Below, in pieces: positions 1 through 10,600 of a stretch of 26,494 nucleotides of DNA. This DNA comes from Usnea hakonensis. Taxonomy: Eukaryota; Ascomycota; Lecanoromycetes; Lecanorales; Parmeliaceae. A program made the position numbers and the translations under genes. The stretch covers positions 1-26,494 of the forward strand of contig BLJB01000500.1 of the NCBI GenBank assembly GCA_013423325.1. Direction: 5' to 3'. Under the pieces are notes generated by a model. That model saw only the letters and a program-made list of their open reading frames with translations, did not search any database and had not been told where the DNA came from. Position 1 is the first letter of the stretch. Each line of letters starts with the position of its first letter.

Positions 1-17
1 AGGGTAAATATGAATAA

Positions 18-61
18 CCCCCTACCCCCCCTATTCGAGTAAATAACGTACCCCCCCCCCC
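18..61. repeat. Three clustered poly-C tracts
   Basis: Runs of 5, 7 and 11 C lie at 18-22, 25-31 and 51-61, so the minus strand carries closely spaced G-runs that could form a quadruplex. They lie just beyond the LTR-like end of copia-1. They are unusual in a window otherwise depleted of GC. Sequencing slippage could also affect the exact run lengths. Confidence 0.8.
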
Positions 62-438
62 TTAGTAAAAGCGGGTAGCGAGAGTAATATTAGTATTAAA
101 AGAGGTAAGTAATTTTTTTTTTCTTTTTTTTCGCAATATAACGAGTACACACCAAATTTTAAGCAAAATGAGGTCGGAGGATATATATAGGGGTATATAG
201 ATATAAGTAGTATATATATTCCGAATATAAGGTAAACTCCGAATACTATATAAGATCCTATAAGGCCTTATAGGCCGATCTATAATAAATAATAGCCGAA
301 GCTTATCGAAGCACAAGGCTACGGCCGATATTAGGCTCTATATCGATTACCCGAAGGGCGGGGACCAATTACGAATCGTACCGCTACTATAACTAGGAAG
401 TAAGGTATAAGAAATGCTCCCATATACTAGTAGTTTAT
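62..438 (-). other. 3' non-coding flank / LTR-like end of copia-1
   Basis: No coding frame is credible here; the open frame at 62-316 (-) is a low-complexity shadow. A T-rich tract runs from about 109 to 131. Positions 142-190 align without gaps to 19767-19815 at the same end of copia-2. Every difference is C in this copy to T in the other, or G to A, which is what RIP produces. That makes this the shared 3' end or LTR of two related copia elements. TATA-like runs at about 181-220 would suit an LTR promoter, but I could not find a matching 5' LTR in the window, so the LTR boundaries are not defined. Confidence 0.5.
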
Positions 439-439
439 T

Positions 440-915
440 ATAAGTATAGTTCGAGGCTAAGTAGGGCGCGAAAGGTCTCGAACTTATCCCTATATAGTAC
501 CTTTATAAGTCTATTAGCGATCTACTTATTAGTTAGGATATATTTTAGGTCTACTTAATTATTATTAATCTATCCTCGTACCTAATAGTACTAGATATTA
601 ATATATTTAGTATAACTATAGTATAGAGGATTCTTTACTAGTATAATTATACCTTAGTTATTATTATAGATAATAACGGTTTAGAGACCCCCCTTAGAGT
701 AAATCTTATTTAAGAGTCCTTTTAATTAGACGGCTTCCTTAGTAGCCTAAATTTATCTAATATATTCTATTTTATATATAGATAATACGACTATTACTTA
801 GTATTTAGAAGACTAGCTAATTATCCTACTTTCTAGATTATAGATATAACCTAAGGTTAATTTATAGGTAGTATAATTATTAGCCTAATTAGAGTCTATA
901 TAGCCTACGAGGTCT
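440..915 (-). other. copia-1 RNase H domain
   Basis: The translation begins near 905 with a GYIDSN*A-like box, where copia RNase H has DSDWA; the second acidic residue is now Asn and Trp is a stop. It continues through an STSGY-type segment, an LS-x-x-x-x-EY segment and a DN-like metal-binding box near 680. It ends in KYILTNK*IANRLIK then LYRDKFE, the decayed form of the conserved copia C-terminus. The polyprotein stops near 439. Confidence 0.85.
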
Positions 916-1239
916 TAGAGTAAACCTCTATAGGTAAGGTACTATATTACTATAGATTTTAAGTACCTAAAGATACGCTTAATAGTAGTATAGTAGGCTT
1001 TAGTAGGGTTAAAAGAGAAGCGGGATACTATAGAGATAGTAAAGACAATATCGGGTCTTATACCTAGTATAGTATATATAAGAGAACCGACCGTAGACTA
1101 GTAAGTTTATCGTAAGTTAGTAGAGGCTATATATCCTTCCTCGATAAATAACGGTCGAACTATAGTCTCTATAGGTATAGATTAGGGTTTAGACTCCTAT
1201 ATACTATATATACGTAAAAACCGTTTAATATAGGCCAAT

Positions 1240-1870
1240 TAGTTAAGACGGAGAATACGGTTCGCCCGATTACGAGTAATAGTTATACCTAGGTAATAGT
1301 AGTATATACTAAGATTACTTATTTTAAACTTTATATAAAGCGTATTCTTAATCCGTTAAATATCGTCTCTATTAGGTCCGGTAATAAGTATATCGTCTAC
1401 GTAGAGGGCGATAATAGTACTAGTTTTTAGATCTATAAAGATACTAAAGTTAATATTAATAAGGATAAGGCTAATCTCCTATATATAATTAATAAAGGTA
1501 TTATATTATATACGAGGGGACTACTTAAGGCTATAAAGCGCTTTATTAAGCTTATATATATAAGTAGGATACTTCGTATCTGCGAATCTAGTAGGCTACT
1601 TAACGTAGATTTCTTCTTCGATATAGCCGTAAAAAAAAGTAGTCTTAATATCTATCTATTCTAAATCCTAGTCCTCGGCGGTAGCTAGGGTAAAGATAGT
1701 CTTATATAATATAGGCTTTACTATAGTAGTAAAGGTTTTATTGAAATCTAAGCCCTCTCGTTATTCGAAGCTACGCACGACCTAACGGGCCTTATACCAT
1801 ATAACCTCTCCCTTTGGACTACGCTTAACGGTATAGACCTAGCGTCTACGTAAGACGATACGGCCTTTTA
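1240..1870 (-). other. copia-1 reverse transcriptase domain
   Basis: The frame starts near 1860 and includes a DIKTTFFYGYIEEEIYV stretch, matching the copia RT motif DVKTAFLNG followed by EEEIYM. LYSLK*SPR at 1524-1538 and just beyond matches LYGLKQSPR. The catalytic box YVDD is intact at 1392-1403 and is followed by ILIT. Intact aspartates beside many TAG stops show how uneven the mutation is. The domain copies element RNA into DNA in cytoplasmic particles in live relatives; here it cannot be translated. Confidence 0.9.
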
Positions 1871-2559
1871 GTAGGTCTATAAGTTTCTATATATTATTCT
1901 CTTATAGGGAGTAGACTTTATTAGATATACTACCTTTTTATTCTTTACTATAGGGGCTCGTAGTTACTTCTTTATAGGTCTTTAGCTTATAAGGTTCTAT
2001 ATTCGAGGCCTAAGAGACTAAAGTAAATAGGGAGAGGGGGTTTAGTAAGAGACTTTCTTATAGGACTATATATAGATAATTTAGATCTAGAGGGTCCCTA
2101 TATAGAGTTAGGGTAGACCCCTATAGGGTTAGTATAGACTTAGGTATCAAAATAGGAGTAGATACCCTAGAGTTATAAATAGTAGAAAGGGATACCGGCT
2201 CTAGACTAGATAGAATAGAAATAGTATATAATAGAGGTCGAACAAGTTTATCTAGATCTAAGTTATCTACGGGAAGGATAGTTATTATTAGTATAAATAA
2301 CTCGTCTTCCTTTACGGGGACTAGTATAATTTTAGATAATATAGTTTTAGGTAATACGCTATTTTTCTTAAGTCCCTAGATAACTTTAGCTAATCGCATA
2401 ATTATACCTTTAGGTATAAGTATCCTATAAATATAATTACCTTTATAGCTAATAAGGACTCCCTTACCGGTACGCTTCTAGCCCTTTTTCTAGCTAGTCG
2501 CAGGTCTCCTTAGGGTTATATAGCCCGGGGTTCTAATATAGCGTAGATAAGAGATTCTT

Positions 2560-3240
2560 AACTTATAACTAGTTATAGACTTATAGGGAGTAAGTTTATA
2601 TCCCGTAATAGAACTATAGTTACGAAAGTAATTAGTAGTAATTATAAGCTTAGTCTAATAGATCTAGTTAAGCTTAGTATCTTTAATAATAGTACTAATT
2701 ATACTAAAAAGTATCTAGCCTAGCCGTTCGGCTACGCCGTTTATCTTAGGGTTTCCCGGTTGGGTTGGCTCCTATATGATCCCGTGGTCTATACGATAGA
2801 GATCGAAGTTATAGTCTTCGTATTTCCTACTATAGTCGGTACGTAAGCGCCTAACCTTGGTGTCTCTATACTCGTAACGAGCCTGATAGTATTTAAAAGC
2901 GGGAAAAGCCTTATTTTTAGATTTAATAACTTCGACTTCTAAACGCTTTATCTAGTTATCTAGAAAGGTAATAAAGTATTTACCTCTATTATAGCTACGT
3001 AGCGTAATAGGGTCGTAGATATTACTATAAATTAATTCGTATTCTCTGCGTCCCGGACGGATATAGGATTTATAGAGGGTATTTTTAGCCTTCTTAATTA
3101 CGTATAGGGTATAAGGCTCCTTACCAACGACCTCTTTAATTAGGTCTATACCTTTGGACAACTTGGCTAGTTTCTTTATATTCTAGTATCCCAAGTGCCC
3201 TAGGCGGGCGTACTATAGCTTAACTATTTCGTCATTGATC
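2560..3240 (-). other. copia-1 GAG-pre-integrase and integrase core
   Basis: From about 3215 the minus strand reads YARLGHLGY*NIKKLAKL, the GAG-pre-integrase zinc-binding region. The 69-codon open piece 2952-3161 then runs to GKYFITFLDN, where Asp of the first catalytic position is followed by Asn. Downstream are RLRTDYSRKYE (the second DNG-like box) and a P-x-x-NGVAERL segment near 2720 carrying the final Glu. This region is among the least mutated of copia-1. The family's integrase inserts the double-stranded DNA copy into the genome. Confidence 0.88.
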
Positions 3241-4001
3241 TTTCGCGGTAGTATACTACTATCGGTATCTATACTAGTATCTAAGCTGGAAGACTTAGAG
3301 TTAGAATTACTAGGAGTAATAATAGGACTATCTACTAGGTTAGTACGTTCTTTAGTATTCGATATATCGTAGAGTATAGTAACTTTTATCTATTACGGGT
3401 CTATTAGCGTTAGCTTAGTTTTAAAAGAGACTTAGGAGGATTTAGGCTCCTATACGCGAAAGTAGTAAAGATTATTTTCTTATAGCTACGCTATAAGGCC
3501 GAATTAGCTAATCTTAATACTATTAGGAATAAACTTAACGGACGCGCCGCCTTATATAAGCTAATCGAGGGATATAAGACTAAGAGGGAGGTTAGATAGA
3601 TAGAGGATATTAGTAAGAAAGATATCTTTCTTTTAACTATCTTTAACCGTACTAATACGTACTTTCTTAATATTAACCGGTATTAGTTCCCTAGAGATAT
3701 CGCTAATTAGGCGTATATCGTCTACGGTAGGGTCTAGTAGGCGATACTTAATAAACGTATTACGATTAGGAGTTAAGTACTACAAGTAACTATAATCTAA
3801 TATCTACCTATCTAGATTTATATCCTTTTCTGCGTAGTATACGATATAGATCTCTACCTTAGGGGAGTTATATCGGGGGCGTTTGTTCCTCCCACTTTTC
3901 TCCTTATTTTCCTAAGGTTTAGAATTGGAGTTACTACTTAATAGCTTGTCCTTATCCTTATTCTTTTTTTCTCGGGACTTAGTATTACTAGTAAGCTAAT
4001 C

Positions 4002-4043
4002 GTATTCGTCTTTAGTATAGTATATCTTCTTATAGTATATACA
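4002..4043 (-). other. copia-1 gag CCHC zinc knuckle, RIP-mutated
   Basis: Read on the minus strand the residues are CIYYKKIYYTKDEY, which fits CX2CX4HX4C if the second Cys, the His and the last Cys have each become Tyr. TGY to TAY and CAY to TAY are the changes RIP makes at TpG and CpA. Only the first Cys remains. In live elements this knuckle packages element RNA. Confidence 0.85.
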
Positions 4044-5630
4044 ATACTTGACAAGCTTTTGAATTATACGCGAATTCGGGCCGGGGGTAGCACCCTTCTA
4101 GGGGTTAACAGCAGTAAATTGCTCCGAATTGCCACTACGAGAACGAAAAGCTAAGTCTTTAGTATTGCGCCAGGCTACGGTAAAGGTATAGTTCGACTCG
4201 GTACCCTTAGAGGATAGATTAGCTAGGGTTTATAGAAAGCGATTAGTAATATACTCTAGGGAGTAAGCAGGCTTAGTTTATTCCTTATTTATCGACTTAT
4301 AGGTCTGGATATAATAAGTAAAATAGGCTTCGTACGCTTTACCTAAGCTACTATAAAAGAGATAGATAAGAAGATTGGTTTCCTACTTTAGAAGAGGGGA
4401 TATGTTAGTCATTTTGATATAGATACTCTTAAGTTAGGCCGTAAAGTCGATTATATCCTTATATAATAAAAGATTTAAACTAAGTAATTAGCGATATAGG
4501 TTATTAAGAGTACCTAACCCCTTAGACTTATTATCTAAAAGAACTTTCTCCTATAGATCGTATATATTCGTAATATACTCTACGTCCGTAAGGATATTAT
4601 TACCGAGGCGACTCTAAATAATATTAGCCGCTAACTTATAACCGAGTTCCTATTTAGCTACCTAGTTATTAGTAGCGGTAATCGCCGTATTTATAGTAAT
4701 TATTTACTCTATAGTCGAACCTTCTAGGGTAAGTATAGATACTACTAGGCGATCTTTATTTTTATACTTAATATATTTAAAAAGAAGTACCGAAATTAGA
4801 TATTAGCGTATTTTACGCTTCTAAAGCTAAAGACCCTTAGGTGATTTAAGCTTAGTAATATAGAGGGGGATCCCATAGGACTTGCTCGTAACGGTATTTA
4901 TTAATTCCGATATAATATAGAATCCGGTTCCGGGGTATTCTTTAGAACTCGAAGGGATTAAATACTTATAATCGAGTTAAAGATAACTAGCTATATAATA
5001 GCTTTAAGCGATAACTCTTAGGTTAATTAACCGGGAGTTACGGAGTAGTCGGACTTATAGACTAACACGTAATTACGTCCTTTACTTTCTAGACGGCGGT
5101 AAGGCTTACTTAACGCCTCGTTATAGAGTAGGAAATCGCGCTTAAAAATATAATAATTACGCCGAATAGTATTATACTCGGTACGAAGGTCTTATTAAGA
5201 GGCTAAGAGAGGTAGCCTAGAGCTAAGAAAGTTAAGGAGACCTTAAGCTTCCAGTATAGTAATATAAAGACGCTTAGTAATATCTTCTTTAGAAATACCT
5301 TAACGACTAGGGTATATACCTTATAGTCTAAGGCCTCGCTTAAGAGTACGAAAGAGATTTAGTATACCCTAAATAGAAATAGGGATAGAAGGATAAATAC
5401 GTAAACGTTTATTATAACGAGAGGTATTATTAATTAAAATTACTAGTTCTTCTAACTTAGACGATAGTAGTAAAGAAGTAGGATCTAGAAAGATATTTCG
5501 GGGTCTTTTATATCTAAATAAAGCTGGCAATTTCGCTTCTAGGAGGTATTAACTAGGTAACCCGTTAACCGGGCGACGGTTAACTTCCGTAGCAGCTTGA
5601 TATTTTGCGCGAATAAAATGTAGTAGATCT

Positions 5631-5648
5631 ATTATTATTATTATTATT
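5631..5648. repeat. (ATT)6 microsatellite
   Basis: Six perfect ATT units lie just upstream, in minus-strand terms, of the copia-1 gag region, in its putative leader. Confidence 0.9.
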
Positions 5649-6239
5649 TGTAGCTTAAAATGAATACCTTTAGCTTCTATTACTATAGAAGTACTACCGT
5701 ATAGCTATCGACTTAATATTAGCGCGTTCTATAGGTAAAATTAGTATTATTTAAGAGCTTAGCTAATTTGGTTCTACTTAGTTAGCTTCTCGTAACGTCC
5801 TAGCCCCCTTATTTTTGAGGTATTAAGAGCTATAGAGGTAGTAATAATAGTATTAAGATCTAAGGGAGACTATTACGCTATAAGCTTATCTTATCGTTTA
5901 GAGGTTTATAGTGATAAGGGAGTTTATACGACGTAATTTAGTTCGGATTTAATATTACTAATTTTGTATCTATACCGGAAGACTTTACGACTACTCCCCC
6001 GTAATAATATATACTTAGTTAATAAGTTAGCCGGGAATAAAGTAATATATAAATAAATACCCTACGATCCGGGCTTATAACCTATTAAAAAGGCAGATAG
6101 AACACTTAGTTAATTAGATCTACTAAGAGTATCTAGATATATATAGTAGTGCTAAGCCTCGGCAAACCTTCCACTTTAGTAAACAATAGCTACTATATGA
6201 AAGTGAATGCTTTCGACAGAAATATTACTAGAGTTTAAG
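5649..6239 (-). other. copia-1 leader and candidate 5' LTR
   Basis: I find no coding frame. On the minus strand about 6230-5990 has LTR-like features: a TATA-rich stretch, and a spared, TG/CA-containing patch at about 6150-6235 that ends exactly where gypsy-1 coding begins. No second copy of it is visible at the left end of copia-1, so calling it the element's own LTR is inference; it could be a solo LTR of another family. Confidence 0.35.
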
Positions 6240-6482
6240 TAATAATTAGTAGAAGACTATAGTAAGGACCCGGCTTATATATATATTAATAAAGTCCTTA
6301 ATACTAATACTAAGATTAATAAGTCTATTAGTAATAATAGCGAGGGTACCGTAAAACTTTCTTTTACTTAGAAGCCTAATAGACTTATTTTTTACTTAAA
6401 TATTACTATAGATAATTATACCTACTATCTAAAACGTCTCTATATATTAACTTTATATATTAAAGATATTCTAGAAATTATC

Positions 6483-6989
6483 TATAGAGAGGGTTATCCC
6501 GGTTATACTTATTATTTAGAAAAGGTATCTACCTAGTATATTCGAAATACGATAAAGTATATCTAAAAGTATATACGCTATTATCTAGAATATTAGATTT
6601 ATTAGATAAAATAGTATACGCTCTATAGATTTATATAGTTTATTAAATTACCGCTAGTACCTTTCTATATTATTATTATTAACTTTATTCTTTTATTTCC
6701 GCCGACTAAAAAAGGCTATAATATAGTAATATTAGTAATTTATAAGTTTACTAAATAAATTACTATAATACTAGATAAATTAACTTAGAATATAAAAGAT
6801 TAGATAAAGGCTTTATTTAACTAGCTTATACTAATAGACTAGGGTCTTCTAAAAATAATATTATTAGATTATAATAGGAAGTTTTTAATAAATCTCTAAT
6901 CTAAGCTATTTAAGTTACTAGGGGTTAATCTACTCTATAATATTATTTATTATCTATAATTAAATAGATAGAGTAAGAGATTAAATTAA
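6483..6989 (+). other. gypsy-1 integrase zinc finger and catalytic core
   Basis: REGYPGYTYYLE near 6486 is the decayed H-x-GH-x-G-x-x-x-T zinc region, with His now Tyr, and a YYLEY box near 6580 stands for CPEC. YYL*LNR*SKRLN* at 6948-6989 matches the strongly conserved gypsy motif YHPQTDGQSERTNQ. The changes are His to Tyr, Pro to Leu, Gln to stop, Asp to Asn, Gly to Arg and Glu to Lys, all C-to-T or G-to-A. Confidence 0.88.
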
Positions 6990-7565
6990 ATTATTAAAAT
7001 AACTTTATAATATTATTTAGAAATCTTAGATAATCTACGCGAATAGTTTATAGTACTATTATATCTCTAGGCGTATCTAAATAACTCTATTTCTACTAGT
7101 ATTAATAAAATATTAAATAAGGTTATCTATAGATTTATATCTATTATTACTCTAAATTTATAGAAACTAGATATAGATCCTAATCCTATATAATTCAACC
7201 CGGGTATAATAAGATTTACTATTATAAACGCTATAGCCTTTATTTAGATAAGAGCTAAATACTATTATAATTAAATATATATACTATTTAATTATAAGAA
7301 AGGAGACTACGTATTACTCTAATTATATAAAGGGTATTATATTCTATTAGTAACTTCTAGGAAGCTAGATATATAAAGAATAAGACTATTTAAGATTCTT
7401 AAAAAAATTAAGAATCTTATATACTAACTCGATCTTTTACTATATTAAGATATATATCTAATAATTTTAATAGTATATCTAGAACTATATTCTAGTCCTA
7501 TTAAGGATCCCTATTATCGGCCTCGATTTATATATCCTATTATAATATTTATAGAAGATAATATA

Positions 7566-7731
7566 GATATCTATATTATTAAGAAGCTATTAAATAGGTA
7601 TTAATTATATTAAGGAACTAAATAGTATATTAAATATTTAATAAAATAAGCTAGATATAGCCTAGAATTTAATATCTAATATAATATTAAAGACCTTAAT
7701 AATATATTAGAATTAATTAAGGAATATAATA
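7566..7731 (+). other. gypsy-1 chromodomain
   Basis: The segment reads DIYIIKKLLNRY, then YIKYLIK*ARYSLEFN, then a Y-NIKDLNN-ILELIKEY end. This is the chromovirus pattern of an aromatic/acidic start, a KYLVKWKGY-like core and a W-x-x-x-x-DLxxAxEL-x-EY helix. In live chromoviruses the domain steers integration to methylated-H3K9 heterochromatin. The core Trp is now a stop and Gly is Arg. Confidence 0.75.
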
Positions 7732-8304
7732 AGCGTCTAGAGATTACTACTCCTAGTCGCCTAGTCTCTACTACTACTAATAATATCGGCCTACGAAAGC
7801 CTACTAAGAAGCCGGATCCGCCTACTTATCTATAGAAGCCTTCTATAAGTCCTAAAGATCCAGAATCTAGGAAGTTAAAGGCTACTAATACTAGTAAGGT
7901 AAATAATAATATAGCCTTAATATTAAAGAAGCCTTCTATAGATCGTCTAATTTTATCTAGTAAATCCGATCCTATAACTCTTACTACTACCGTATAGCCT
8001 AACCGTCTATTATAGCCTCCTAGGACCGCTTCTAGGACTTCTAAAAATAAGAGTAAAGTAATTATAATAGTAATACTACCTAAGCCTTCCGTAAGTATTA
8101 TAGTAAAGCTATTAATATCTATATAATTACTACTATAATCTTCCTTATTAACTAGATAATTAGTTAGAAATATATATACTATTTATACATAGTTATCGCC
8201 AAATAACTCCTAAAAAATAGTAAGTACTATAGTAATATTATTCCTAATACTATTTCCTTAGATTCCGGTACTACTTCCCTAGATTCCTAAAGTATTATAT
8301 TATT

Positions 8305-8319
8305 AAGTCTTCTATAGTA
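8305..8319 (+). repeat. 15-bp target-site duplication, left copy
   Basis: AAGTCTTCTATAGTA is repeated exactly at 8575-8589. The flanking bases differ (T/G here, C/A there), so the match ends at the insertion boundaries. Confidence 0.9.
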
Positions 8320-8574
8320 GGGGTGGAGCGGCCTGAGGGGCGCGAGCATCGACACAAAGAGGGTAGAGGAACACGAGTACAGGGGGTACCGAGCGGTAGT
8401 AGTCGAAGGTGGTATACAGACTCAAAACAGCAGAGATAAGCAGGAGCACGGTAAGGTTTTTCACCCTAGTAGTAGTAATACTATAAAGGTTTCCCTTACA
8501 CTATTGCCATAGAGCTTCCCGTAATTATCTTTCACATAGTTAGATAGACACGAGTATGAATTCCAATCCAATCC
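8320..8574 (+). mobile_element. 255-bp non-LTR insertion, almost unmutated
   Basis: GC-normal, CA/TG-rich DNA sits abruptly inside heavily mutated gypsy-1 DNA between two perfect 15-bp TSD copies. It ends in a short CCAATCCAATCC tail, so it is a target-primed retroposon on the plus strand. Its 3' portion aligns by eye with the 3' end of the ORF1-only element (minus strand, about 18220-17976). Shared anchors in order are GTAAGGTTTTTC, CCCGTAATTA-CTTTC and a GTA-GAA-TTC-like tail. Many differences are C/G here and T/A there. It is therefore most likely a severely 5'-truncated copy of that family or a related subfamily. I saw no convincing Pol III A/B boxes, so a tRNA-derived SINE is less likely. 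It has no coding capacity. Confidence 0.8.
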
Positions 8575-8589
8575 AAGTCTTCTATAGTA
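8575..8589 (+). repeat. 15-bp target-site duplication, right copy
   Basis: Exact repeat of 8305-8319. Past this point the gypsy-1 reading frame resumes in phase. Confidence 0.9.
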
Positions 8590-9350
8590 ATTAGTATAGT
8601 ATAGAAGAGATTAATTTAATATTACTACTCTACGGTGTTAGAACTATAACTAGACTAATATTAATAGTAGTATGTAACGAGGATTTAATTAATGAGGAGG
8701 TAAAATCTATATATAGGTATAAAAAAGATATATAGATAGAGAGATACTAAGGCGCTAAACCCGAATAGGAAGAAGGTTATATATCTCCTTTAGTCTTATA
8801 AATAGTTATACTCGTAATATTACCCCCTCCCTTTAGAAGGTATATTTATATACCTTAAGAGATAATATCTATTATATATATAATATTATACCTTTCTAGG
8901 GCTTCCGATATAAAGCGATTTAGTTATAGATTAGTAAAATAATTAATAAAAAAGGTATTTTAATATAGAATAATAATTTAATATTCGATTTAGAAGTAGA
9001 GAAGAAATCATTAAATAAAGGCCTCTTATTAATTAAATATTATTAAGCTAAATCGAGCTAAATCTAATCTTAATTATAAAGCCTTATTTATAAACTTTCT
9101 CTAAAAAAATAGAATTAAATACTAGAAGGTAATTTCGATATAAATTATTATTAGCGATAATAATACTCTAGGGGTAATACTAAGTAGTATTAAAGGATAT
9201 TTAGATATATATTAATAATAAGAGTATATATAGTAGGTCTTATTTAATATAAATATTAAGAAGTTAGAGTCTTTAGTAGCTTCTTTTTTAGCTATAATTT
9301 ATTAAAAAAAATCTATATAACTCGAATCTATAAAAGTAGTCGAATAGCGT
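8590..9350. other. Unassigned RIP-mutated region between the two chromoviruses
   Basis: If the insertion is removed, the gypsy-1 frame continues in phase to about 9400 with only TAA/TAG stops and readable charged stretches such as CNEDLINEEVKSIYRYKKDI. I recognise no domain. A frame free of TGA is weak evidence here, because RIP removes TG from every frame. The 3' end of gypsy-2, on the opposite strand, must also lie here. A 16-mer at 8744-8759 recurs at 17675-17690, which might mark the two ends of gypsy-2, but the flanks align poorly. Confidence 0.4.
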
Positions 9351-9399
9351 AATATTTAAGATATTATTAAATCGAAACTACTTTAATAAGGTTAAGTTT

Positions 9400-9830
9400 T
9401 ATATTAATAAGTAGCTTTTAAATATTATTTATAGAACTTTTTAATAATCTTTTTAATATTATTAAACTCTCCTTTATCTATATAATACTACTCGTTATTT
9501 CTTAATATATCTATCTATTTAACTTTATACTATAGATAGCTATAGTAGTAGTAAGAGCCTAATATATTATTAATATTCTATTTATTACCCTTTAGTAGGA
9601 TCTTCGACTTTAGCGGAGATCTCTACTATTTTAAAAGAGGATTATTAGGATACTTTTAAAAATATTATAAATAGAATATATTATAGATCCGCTATATACG
9701 AGGGAGATCTAGATAATAGATAATATTAACTTACTAGATAATTTTATAGAGACCTAGTTATTTATCCTTTAGATCTTTATAGGGCCTTATTATATTAATA
9801 TATTTAGAAGATAATTAAACTTTATTATTA
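9400..9830 (-). other. gypsy-2 integrase C-terminus and chromodomain-like end
   Basis: The minus strand reads SSKYINIIRPYKDLKDK*LGLYKI, then YYLDLPRI*RIYNIFY, the usual chromovirus link where the element has LGPF-x-I and LDLP-x-x-x-IH-x-VFH. It continues to YLQYKVK*ID and a KGEFNNIKKIIKKFY helix typical of a chromodomain end. The spacing fits the family, but the core aromatic residues are stops. Confidence 0.75.
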
Positions 9831-10049
9831 ATATTAAATAAGATTTTTTTATAATATTTATTTATTTATCTTTCTATCGCGATTTAGAAGGCCTCTAAGT
9901 ATTTCTTATTATATTTTAAGATCTCTTCTATTCTCTTAATAATATTTTTAGTTTTTAAGACTTATAGTCTTTCCCTTATAATCTTACAATCTATTATATT
10001 AGAATTAAAACTTATATAAAGATTAAATTCTTTATTTATAAAAAAAGGA

Positions 10050-10600
10050 TATTATTAATAAATTCTATTATAGGGACCTACTTAGTCTAATTATTTTATA
10101 TATAATTATAAAAGATATAGAGGTCTTTTTTAATATTCTAATTTACTTTCTTAATCTATCTATCTATCTAAAGGTAGTAGGTAGTTAAGAGGTTAGCTTA
10201 GATTTTAAATCTTTTATATAGACTCTTCTATAAAGTAAATATAAATTATAGTTCTCTATTAAATATAATAAAGCTTAAAAGTCTATAGAGGTAGTAAAGA
10301 TTTTATAATAGAATCTAGACTAATAATTTAATTAAAATATTATTATTATTCTAGAAGTATAGTATATAATATCTTTTCTTAGTAAGATAATAGATAAAAG
10401 TATATATAGTATTAAAATTTTCTAAAAAAGAGAGGCCGGTAATAAAATCTATAAATATATTTTATTAATAAACTTATAGAATTAATAGAGATATTAATAA
10501 TCTATTTATTTTATTTTAAGGCGATTTACTATATTAATAGTTATAATAATTAGTAATATATTATTTAATTATTATTATATAACTAGGCTAATAGTAATAT
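10050..10600 (-). other. gypsy-2 integrase catalytic core
   Basis: The frame includes FIDFITGLSFLENFNTIY and YGLPSSIIFDRE-like segments (Tyr-Arg-Leu-Leu-Ser and Asn-Arg in the current state). TYYL*IDR*IKKVN* at about 10142-10190 is the decayed YHPQTDGQTEKVNQ motif. Pro to Leu, Gln to stop and Glu to Lys are all RIP-type changes. Confidence 0.8.

Larger units (their letters stand above)
439..5560 (-). pseudogene. copia-1: Ty1/copia gag-pol polyprotein, RIP-degraded
   Basis: On the minus strand the order is gag (about 5450-4000), a CCHC knuckle, GAG-pre-integrase and integrase core (about 3240-2560), reverse transcriptase (about 1870-1240) and RNase H (915-440). RT after integrase is diagnostic of Ty1/copia rather than Ty3/gypsy. 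The longest surviving open piece is 2952-3161, which reads through a GKYFITFLDN integrase start. The copia RNase H hallmarks, a TSGY-like region and an NP-x-H-x-RTKHI-like stretch, can still be read with Tyr and Ile substitutions. Internal stops are TAG or TAA where Gln or Trp is expected. The element is inactive but clearly less mutated than copia-2: CpA and TpG survive in patches such as 2720-3260 and 4030-4190, and the RT catalytic box is intact. Confidence 0.9.
6240..8304 (+). pseudogene. gypsy-1: 3' half of a Ty3/gypsy chromovirus polyprotein
   Basis: The plus frame begins in the link between RNase H and integrase and reads an H2C2-type integrase zinc region (about 6483-6600), the integrase core (to about 7180), a C-terminal KKGDYVLL region near 7300, a chromodomain (7566-7731) and a Pro/Ser/Thr/Lys-rich tail. 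gag, protease, RT and RNase H are absent, so the element is cut at its 5' end exactly where copia-1 and its LTR begin. I infer that copia-1 inserted into gypsy-1 and that the missing half lies left of this window. Mutation is extreme: CpA and TpG are nearly absent and almost every Gln and Trp codon is a stop. The frame continues at the same phase beyond the 255-bp insertion at 8320. Confidence 0.85.

Noticed and set aside
62..316. 84-codon open frame on the minus strand
   Set aside because: Low-complexity Ile/Tyr/Leu/Arg-rich translation of LTR-like DNA; no motif, and it overlaps a segment shared between two copia ends.
8320..8574. tRNA-type Pol III A and B boxes in the 255-bp insertion
   Set aside because: The best B-box-like strings have two or more mismatches and sit too far from the 5' end.
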